From Candidatus Peregrinibacteria bacterium RIFOXYB2_FULL_33_20 (lineage in GTDB: Bacteria; Patescibacteriota; Gracilibacteria; UBA1369; GWF2-33-10), in the NCBI GenBank assembly GCA_001788835.1, contig MFXK01000010.1, forward strand, positions 36,553 to 100,552: a DNA stretch of 64,000 nucleotides. Reading direction: 5' to 3'. Below, one piece after another: positions 58,889 to 64,000 of this stretch. Made by a program: the position numbers and the translations under genes. Numbering within the stretch: position 1 is the stretch's first letter; the number at the start of each line of letters is the position of its first letter. The notes beneath the pieces were generated by a model that saw nothing but the letters and a program-made list of their open reading frames with translations, ran no database searches and was not told where the DNA came from.

Positions 58889-60776
58889 TTTTTGCCTTTA
58901 TGGCTTACCGGAGAAAGGCGGCAAAGTAATGTGGCAAATCACCAATAAGTGCAATTATAAATGTTCATACTGCATATTTAATTCACAATTTAATGTAGAT
59001 ACTCATAATGAACTTAGTACGCAAAAGGTTTTTGATATTATTGATAAACTCAAGCAAAATAAATTTTCCCACCTCAAATTTACCGGTGGCGAACCTTTTG
59101 TACGAAAAGATATGGTGGAAATCATTAGCTATGCCAAACAAAAAGGATTTTTTGTTGATATCTCAACCAATGCTTCTTATATAAGTAAAAAAATCGCCAC
59201 GAATTTGGAAAAAACAAAAATAGATTTTGTTCACGTTAGTTTGGATGGTCATAATGAAAAATTAAATCATTTAGTCCGTGGTAAAAACACCTTTAAGGCT
59301 ACAATTAATGGAATAAAAAACCTAAAAGAAAAAAATATTTATTTGAGATTAGGCTCTGTAATTCATAAATATAACGAAAAATACATTGAAGCTATCATTC
59401 AATTATCAATTAAATTAAAAATAAATGAGATAGTCTTTTCAAAAATGGAGGCTATAGGTAGAAATGCTGATGATAAATCTTTAGTTATTACTAAAAATGA
59501 AAAAAATTTAGTAAAGAGAATTGAAACATTGCAACGTAAATATGAGCAAAAAATTAAAATTCAACACAATTTCTTGCACTTAAACAAAAAAACAAACTGT
59601 AAACTTTGTCCTGGGGGTAATAAATTCTTATTTATTAATAATCAAGGCAAAGTTTCTCCCTGCACATGGATGAGTGGATATTTACCCCAATTTTTAAGTC
59701 CAGAAATTTTTAATCCATCTAATGAACTTAAAAGAACAAATCCTATAGCAGAATATTTCCACCTATTAAATACATTAAAAAAATATGGTCTAACTGGCTG
59801 CCTGGCAAGAAATATTGAAGAGGTGAAAAATTTTATCAGCATCAATGAATTATTCAATAATAAACTTCAAGAGTTAAAAAATAACAAAAATAAATTTTCA
59901 AAATTTTCAAAATTATATTCATTCACCACAGAAAATCTAAAAGCATATTTACAGGAGTTAAATCTGGAAAATAAAAAAATTCTTAGCACTACTTCATCAG
60001 GTGATTTTATTTTTAACTCATATTTATTAGGTGCTAAACAAGTTGATTGTTTTGATATAAATCTTTTATCTAAATTTTATTTCGAATTAAAGACTGAATC
60101 TATAAAAAAATTTACTTTCCTCAAATTTCAACAATTCTTTTTACGAACTAAACAAAACAATAAATACACATTCAATTATAAAGACTATTTGAAACTCAGG
60201 ACAAATTTATCAGCTTTAGCAAAATTATTTTTTGATAATTGTTATAATTTCTTTAAAAAAGATGGATTTAAATTAAGAGAATCTGCGATTTTTAATAATA
60301 TATATGATGAAGCAGAGTCAAAAATCAATTTTAATCTTTATTTAAAAGAGAAAAACTTTTATAAACTTAAAAAAATCCTAAAAAATAAAAAAGAAAACTT
60401 TATCAATTCTGATATTGTTAGTTTAACTAAACATCTTAAACATTCAGACAAATATGATCTAATTTATTTATCAAACATAGCTGATTATGCTCATCAATTT
60501 TTGGGGAAAAAACATTTAACAATTTTCAAAGAAGAAATCATTTTACTTTTATCCAAACATCTTAACCCAAACGGCCAAATATTAATGTATTTTTATTCTT
60601 ATGATAAAAAAGCTCCACTCAGAAATGATTTTTATGATTTTGAAAAAGTAAAAAGTATTTTAAGTAATGATAAATTTTTTTTAAAAATACTAAATTTTAA
60701 CTCAGTAATAGATGGTAAAGATGCGATAGTAATTTTAAAAAATAGACAATCTTATTTTAATATTATATTTAATTAA
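58863..60776 (+). CDS. Radical SAM protein fused to a DUF3419 (BtaA-like) domain
   Basis: The start is probably the TTG at 58863 (MITKSTKYDFCLYGLPEKGG), because the conserved FCLYGLPE...GGKVMWQ precedes the first ATG at 58929. The radical SAM motif is CNYKCSYC (about 30-37), then FTGGEPFVRKDM, and auxiliary-cluster cysteines in NCKLCPGG and VSPCTW. From about residue 350 a second domain begins: ILSTTSSGDFIFNSYLLGAKQVDCFDIN, then YDLIYLSNIADY and LNPNGQILMY. This is the SAM-binding pattern of DUF3419/BtaA 3-amino-3-carboxypropyl transferases. The fusion is unusual. The product is probably a modified peptide, lipid or nucleoside; this is inference. Confidence 0.8.
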   Translation: MITKSTKYDFCLYGLPEKGGKVMWQITNKCNYKCSYCIFNSQFNVDTHNELSTQKVFDIIDKLKQNKFSHLKFTGGEPFVRKDMVEIISYAKQKGFFVDISTNASYISKKIATNLEKTKIDFVHVSLDGHNEKLNHLVRGKNTFKATINGIKNLKEKNIYLRLGSVIHKYNEKYIEAIIQLSIKLKINEIVFSKMEAIGRNADDKSLVITKNEKNLVKRIETLQRKYEQKIKIQHNFLHLNKKTNCKLCPGGNKFLFINNQGKVSPCTWMSGYLPQFLSPEIFNPSNELKRTNPIAEYFHLLNTLKKYGLTGCLARNIEEVKNFISINELFNNKLQELKNNKNKFSKFSKLYSFTTENLKAYLQELNLENKKILSTTSSGDFIFNSYLLGAKQVDCFDINLLSKFYFELKTESIKKFTFLKFQQFFLRTKQNNKYTFNYKDYLKLRTNLSALAKLFFDNCYNFFKKDGFKLRESAIFNNIYDEAESKINFNLYLKEKNFYKLKKILKNKKENFINSDIVSLTKHLKHSDKYDLIYLSNIADYAHQFLGKKHLTIFKEEIILLLSKHLNPNGQILMYFYSYDKKAPLRNDFYDFEKVKSILSNDKFFLKILNFNSVIDGKDAIVILKNRQSYFNIIFN

Positions 60777-60780
60777 AATA

Positions 60781-61377
60781 TTATTTTTTTTTAATAAAGC
60801 ATTGTGATCCACGTAAAGATTTTACATTTTCTATTTTATCAATAAAAAAATCATCAACAGCTTTTCTTACTCCTTCCAACCAATGATAATCATGAATAAT
60901 AATTATCCCTCCTTTAACCATTCGTGGATAAAAAAAATCTAGACTTTCTAATATACTTCGATATAAATCAGCATCAAGATTAACGAAAGAAAATGTCTCA
61001 TTTATAATGGGTGCTGATGTTGATGGAAATATACCTTTATAAATAAATATATTTTGATATTTATTTAAATAAGCACACACTTCTTTATAAGAAGATTTTA
61101 ATCTACCTTTATAATGACGTGGTAAATCAATCTCGCTAACCTCTGGGTGTCCAGAAAAAGTATCAAATAAATAAAATTTTTTATTTCCTTTACTTTCACA
61201 AATAAGTTTTGCAGTCCCACCTTTGTAAACACCTACTTCAGCAATACTACCTGTTAAATTTTTTGTTTGTTCAATTGATTTATATATCTGTAATAGCTCA
61301 AAGTCATATGAAAGAACTTCTGTCTCTTCCATAATTTTTGCAATAATATTTTTTATATTAGTTATTTTTTTATTCAT
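60781..61377 (-). CDS. TylF-like (macrocin O-methyltransferase family) methyltransferase
   Basis: The 198-aa protein has IAEVGVYKGGTAKLIC (SAM site, about 44-59), FYLFDTFSGHPE, FVNLDADLYRSILESLDFFYPR and IIHDYHWLEGVRKAVDDFF, the TylF pattern with metal-binding Asp residues. Members O-methylate sugars or related small molecules. It is convergent with the radical SAM-DUF3419 gene, 4 nt apart, so it belongs to the same neighbourhood but not the same transcript. Confidence 0.85.
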   Translation of the reverse strand: MNKKITNIKNIIAKIMEETEVLSYDFELLQIYKSIEQTKNLTGSIAEVGVYKGGTAKLICESKGNKKFYLFDTFSGHPEVSEIDLPRHYKGRLKSSYKEVCAYLNKYQNIFIYKGIFPSTSAPIINETFSFVNLDADLYRSILESLDFFYPRMVKGGIIIIHDYHWLEGVRKAVDDFFIDKIENVKSLRGSQCFIKKK

Positions 61378-61512
61378 TATTTATTAAACTTTTTGCATGA
61401 TAGTTAAATACATCAACAAATATAACACAATTAAGAAAATATGATAAAATTAAAATAATTAAATTTAGAGTTACTTTTCTCAAAATATTGGTAGCAATTT
61501 TTAAAAAAAATT

Positions 61513-62208
61513 ATGACAACAAAAAGCTTATTTGAAAATTCAGAAATGTATTATAAAAAATCTAATATTTATGAGATTTTTTCAAACGCTGAAGATAAAC
61601 CTAACAAAATCTACAAATTCTTTTTACCAATCATAAAAAATAAAATAGTCTTAGATTTAGGCTGTGGTAATGGTAAATATCTTGAATTGTTTTCCAAACA
61701 CGCCAAACTAATATATGGTCTTGATAAATCCAAATCGCAGCTTCAATCAGCGCAAAAAAAGACAAAAAATTATAGTAATATTATCTTAATGAATAGCGAT
61801 GTTGAAAAAATACCTTTAGAAAATAATAATGTGGATCTTATTTTTGCATCATGGGTACTTGGGACAATTGAAAATCTTAAAAAAAGGATGAAAATAATAA
61901 ATGAAGCCAAGCGTATCCTGAAACCACAAGGAAGCTTTTATTTAATTGAAAATGATTATGGCGGTGAATTTGAGGATATTCGGGGAAGAGTGAATGATCC
62001 TCTTAAGCGCACTATCAATTATAATAACTGGTTAACAAAAATCGGATTTCAGGAAGTCAAACAAATCAAAACATACTTTGAATTCCAATCTATAAATGAA
62101 TGTAAAAAAATTATTGGAACTATCTGGGGGCAAGAAGCCTCACAAAAATGCCATTCAAATATTATTAATCACTTAATTGGGATTAAAAAGTTAGACAAAG
62201 TTAGGTAA
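61513..62208 (+). CDS. Class I SAM-dependent methyltransferase
   Basis: The 231-aa protein has a methyltransferase-11-type core: VLDLGCGNGKYLEL (about 49-62), LDKSKSQLQSA, MNSDVEKIPLENNNVDLIFASWVL and EAKRILKPQGSFYLIEND. The substrate is unknown. The beginning (YYKKSNIYEIFSNAED) resembles methyltransferases acting on small metabolites. It closes the radical SAM cluster. Confidence 0.82.
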   Translation: MTTKSLFENSEMYYKKSNIYEIFSNAEDKPNKIYKFFLPIIKNKIVLDLGCGNGKYLELFSKHAKLIYGLDKSKSQLQSAQKKTKNYSNIILMNSDVEKIPLENNNVDLIFASWVLGTIENLKKRMKIINEAKRILKPQGSFYLIENDYGGEFEDIRGRVNDPLKRTINYNNWLTKIGFQEVKQIKTYFEFQSINECKKIIGTIWGQEASQKCHSNIINHLIGIKKLDKVR

Positions 62209-62220
62209 AAGTGATATACT
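62191..62220 (+). promoter_or_regulatory. Possible promoter of the gene at 62268
   Basis: TTAGAC (62191-62196), 18 nt, TATACT (62215-62220), overlapping the end of the methyltransferase gene. Confidence 0.4.
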
Positions 62221-62267
62221 TTAAGGAAGTTTTAAAAAATTTCATTTATATATTCTAATTTTACTAT

Positions 62268-62600
62268 ATGCCACTTCACTCACCAGCTGACGATCCAACC
62301 AGTAATGTATATGACTTGCTAGATGGTTTGCATTTTTCTCCTGAACTTTGTTCGCAAATTAGGCCTGATCGGCTGTTTGCAGTCCCAGCTAACGAATTAA
62401 CAGATGAAGAAATTGGAGTAAATGTACTTGATGTATCGCCAAAAGAAAATACAGATGGAACTATAACATTACTTATTCATCCTGTAGATCAGGCAAGACC
62501 AATTGATCAAGCTGTTATAGACAGAATTACGGCTCACTTCAATCAATTTGAAGACTATAAAGGAAAGATATCTGGAACAAGAATCCAAGCGCTCCGTTAG
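62268..62600 (+). CDS. Hypothetical protein, 110 aa, perhaps truncated
   Basis: This protein is unrecognised. It is soluble and acidic: MPLHSPADDPTSNVYDLLDG, then VNVLDVSPKENTDGTITLLIHPVDQARP. Decayed coding-like sequence follows at 62601-62791 in another frame, so the original protein may have been longer. Confidence 0.55.
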   Translation: MPLHSPADDPTSNVYDLLDGLHFSPELCSQIRPDRLFAVPANELTDEEIGVNVLDVSPKENTDGTITLLIHPVDQARPIDQAVIDRITAHFNQFEDYKGKISGTRIQALR

Positions 62601-62791
62601 TATAAGCTTTTCATAATACAAGTTGGGAAGATTATTCGAGGAGGCAAGATGATGCTGTGATAAGTCAAGATGCTCGTATTTTAACAAGTAGAGTTATAAA
62701 TAATCCTAAACATACAGATTGATCCGACTTACCACCAGAATATAGAAAAAATTTCACTTTTACGGATGATGATGATGATAAAGAAAAATAA
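62601..62791 (+). pseudogene. Decayed coding-like sequence
   Basis: One frame from 62604 reads AFHNTSWEDYSRRQDDAVI, then LTSRVINNPKHTD, a TGA, and then SDLPPEYRKNFTFTDDDDDKEK and a stop. There is no start codon of the usual kind. It looks like the broken C-terminus of the gene at 62268 or of another gene. The remaining bases to 62925 hold a repeat (62826-62860) and nothing else I can name. Confidence 0.4.
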
Positions 62792-62825
62792 AGTTATTAA
62801 AAAATTAGAATCTTATTTATAAACA

Positions 62826-62860
62826 AGTCCCTCTCTTAATGTAAGGGTCGGGGTGAGTTA
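62826..62860. repeat. CCCTCTC-type element
   Basis: TCCCTCTCTTAATGTAAG followed by GGTCGGGGTGAG, a diverged copy of the family at 52529-52600 and in rsmE. Confidence 0.5.
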
Positions 62861-62925
62861 ACTCGTCAGAAATTTCTTCGAACTAAAAATCAGATGATCC
62901 ATTTCATCCTCTGGACTCTGCTTTA

Positions 62926-63993
62926 CTAGGGTCTTCGGCCAAGACACCGCCCTTTTATTAAATAGTTAAACTGCGCGCCAGTCACATCGATTACGGTCAT
63001 CAATACTCCCTGTCTCACGGAAGAATATCCTACAGATGATAAATCATAAAGTGTAAAGTCATACAATACATCACCATTATCATTTACCAATGTTCTATTT
63101 TGATAATACACATTCTGATCCTCGAGCATTTGTTGTTCAGTTGTGTCTGGGCATTCTGTGATGATAGGTGAATTACCCAAATAATGATTCAAATCAGAAT
63201 CAAGTACAGACAATCCATTTGGGTACTGCTTAAACAACAATGTGACTAACTCCTGAGCTCTTAGTCTTAACTTTGTTCCGCTAGACATATAAGAATGTAC
63301 CTGTAGCTTAAATGTTATGCCATTAAACTGCTTCTCTGTAAGGTTAGAGAGAAGCTCTACATATACCTGAGGAGAGAAGCGTCTTGGTTTATTAAGAGTC
63401 CCTGGAGTTCCTGGCGTTCCTGGAGTCCCTGGAGTCCCTGACGCTCCTCTTCCTGAACTTCCTGAAGTTCCTGATGCTCCTGATGCTCCTCTTCCTGAAC
63501 TTCCTGAACTTCCTGGATTCCCTGAAGCTCCTCCTAACGCTGTTGGCTGAAATGAGGGAGCTATATTTCTTATTTCTTCAAGAAAGGCATTCGTTATGGC
63601 AAAACCCCCACGTTTCACTTCTTCAAGTATGTCAATTAGAATAAATTCAGGTGGCTTATTGAAATTTATTCTCCCCATATCGACACCAGCATTTTCAGCT
63701 GCCATAAAAAGATGATCTTTGTCATATTTGTTACAAACTTTTCCTCCCTCTTCCACTTTTTTCATTGCCTTTCCAATCGCCTCTCTTAAGGCCTTCCTGT
63801 CAGCTGGAATTAATTGCCCAGGATCAATATTGAATGGTATTTTCGGTCCATCTTCATCTTTTTGCTCTTCCCCTCCTTCTTCCTTATCTTGACTTTGGGC
63901 CTTCTTCTTATCATCAACATATTCCTGCCATCTTACTAATCTTTTACCACTTGCGGCTTTGACTGGCAGCTTCCCCTTCAAAACATTGTTCAT
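62926..63993 (-). CDS. Protein with EAD-like domains around a collagen-like linker
   Basis: The 355-aa protein starts at the ATG 63991-63993. Residues about 60-150 (ADRKALREAIGKAM, HLFMAAENAGVDMGRINFNKPPEFILIDILEEVKRGG) resemble an effector-associated domain (EAD1: ...gid.srI.fsg....W.nileearr.g). Residues 154-199 are collagen-like Gly-x-y triplets (GSSGSSGRGAS, GTPGTPGTPG), encoded at 63397-63534. Residues about 205-270 (VYVELLSNLTEKQFNGITFKLQV, RAQELVTLLFKQYPNG) look like a second EAD-type helical bundle. EADs bring effectors and NTPases together in bacterial conflict systems. The family assignment is from pattern memory only. Confidence 0.6.
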   Translation of the reverse strand: MNNVLKGKLPVKAASGKRLVRWQEYVDDKKKAQSQDKEEGGEEQKDEDGPKIPFNIDPGQLIPADRKALREAIGKAMKKVEEGGKVCNKYDKDHLFMAAENAGVDMGRINFNKPPEFILIDILEEVKRGGFAITNAFLEEIRNIAPSFQPTALGGASGNPGSSGSSGRGASGASGTSGSSGRGASGTPGTPGTPGTPGTLNKPRRFSPQVYVELLSNLTEKQFNGITFKLQVHSYMSSGTKLRLRAQELVTLLFKQYPNGLSVLDSDLNHYLGNSPIITECPDTTEQQMLEDQNVYYQNRTLVNDNGDVLYDFTLYDLSSVGYSSVRQGVLMTVIDVTGAQFNYLIKGRCLGRRP

Positions 63994-64000
63994 ATTAACT

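Overview
The window is AT-rich and densely coded on both strands. It comes from a bacterium that uses UGA as a stop (for example the genes ending at 41498 and 56051). Several things fit a Patescibacteria/CPR-type genome, perhaps one with fuller metabolism such as Peregrinibacteria: many short hypothetical proteins, a sigma-region-4/HARE regulator, an SLH surface protein, a DUF5665 protein, start codons that mostly lack a Shine-Dalgarno sequence, and strongly AT-rich leaders. This placement is inference; there is no rRNA in the window to test it.

Layout. 1-154 is the start of a TOTE-type primase gene cut by the window edge. 202-6138 holds hypotheticals, a CinA-C-like protein, a PflX-like radical SAM protein, the large subunit of ATP-citrate lyase and a GGQ peptidyl hydrolase. 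6193-10432 holds monomeric NADP-isocitrate dehydrogenase, AspRS and initiator tRNA. 10529-15005 is a pair of unrecognised proteins, one of 1117 aa. 15163-27394 holds mannose-1-phosphate guanylyltransferase, MurJ, riboflavin genes (ribD, ribBA), pyrimidine genes (pyrC, pyrB), purA and HPF, with small accessory genes between them. 27501-36364 holds pnp, rpsO, an SLH protein, mutM, a HIT protein, a sigma-like regulator and LDH. 36369-52452 holds an almost complete histidine pathway, split into several transcription units by toxin-antitoxin, Fic, MerR-ATPase/STAS and hypothetical genes. 52603-56791 holds RsmE, a beta-CASP metallo-hydrolase, a membrane protein and a thymidylate-kinase-like protein. 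56833-62208 is a cluster of two radical SAM proteins, a CoaE-like kinase and two methyltransferases. The right edge has decayed sequence and a protein with EAD-like domains around a collagen-like linker.

How the genes work together. HisG, D, C, HAD phosphatase, B and H form one minus-strand operon behind a promoter with a near-perfect 20-bp palindrome at its start site. A YerC/TrpR-type repressor gene lies just upstream, and hisA has a related palindrome at its own promoter. This looks like a local HisR-type regulon. hisF follows a PIN/antitoxin pair and overlaps it; hisIE stands alone.

The most striking general feature is several families of small palindromic or heptad-repeat elements. They lie between genes and are also inserted in frame inside at least eight genes (ribD, pyrC, pyrB, hisIE, hisF, hisA, hisH, rsmE), and one supplies the end of hisC. 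A GIY-YIG nuclease gene sits between two copies of one family. A ~1.1 kb segment carrying a wHTH-phosphoribosyltransferase gene is bracketed by 59-bp direct repeats derived from the 3' end of ribBA, which looks like an insertion event.
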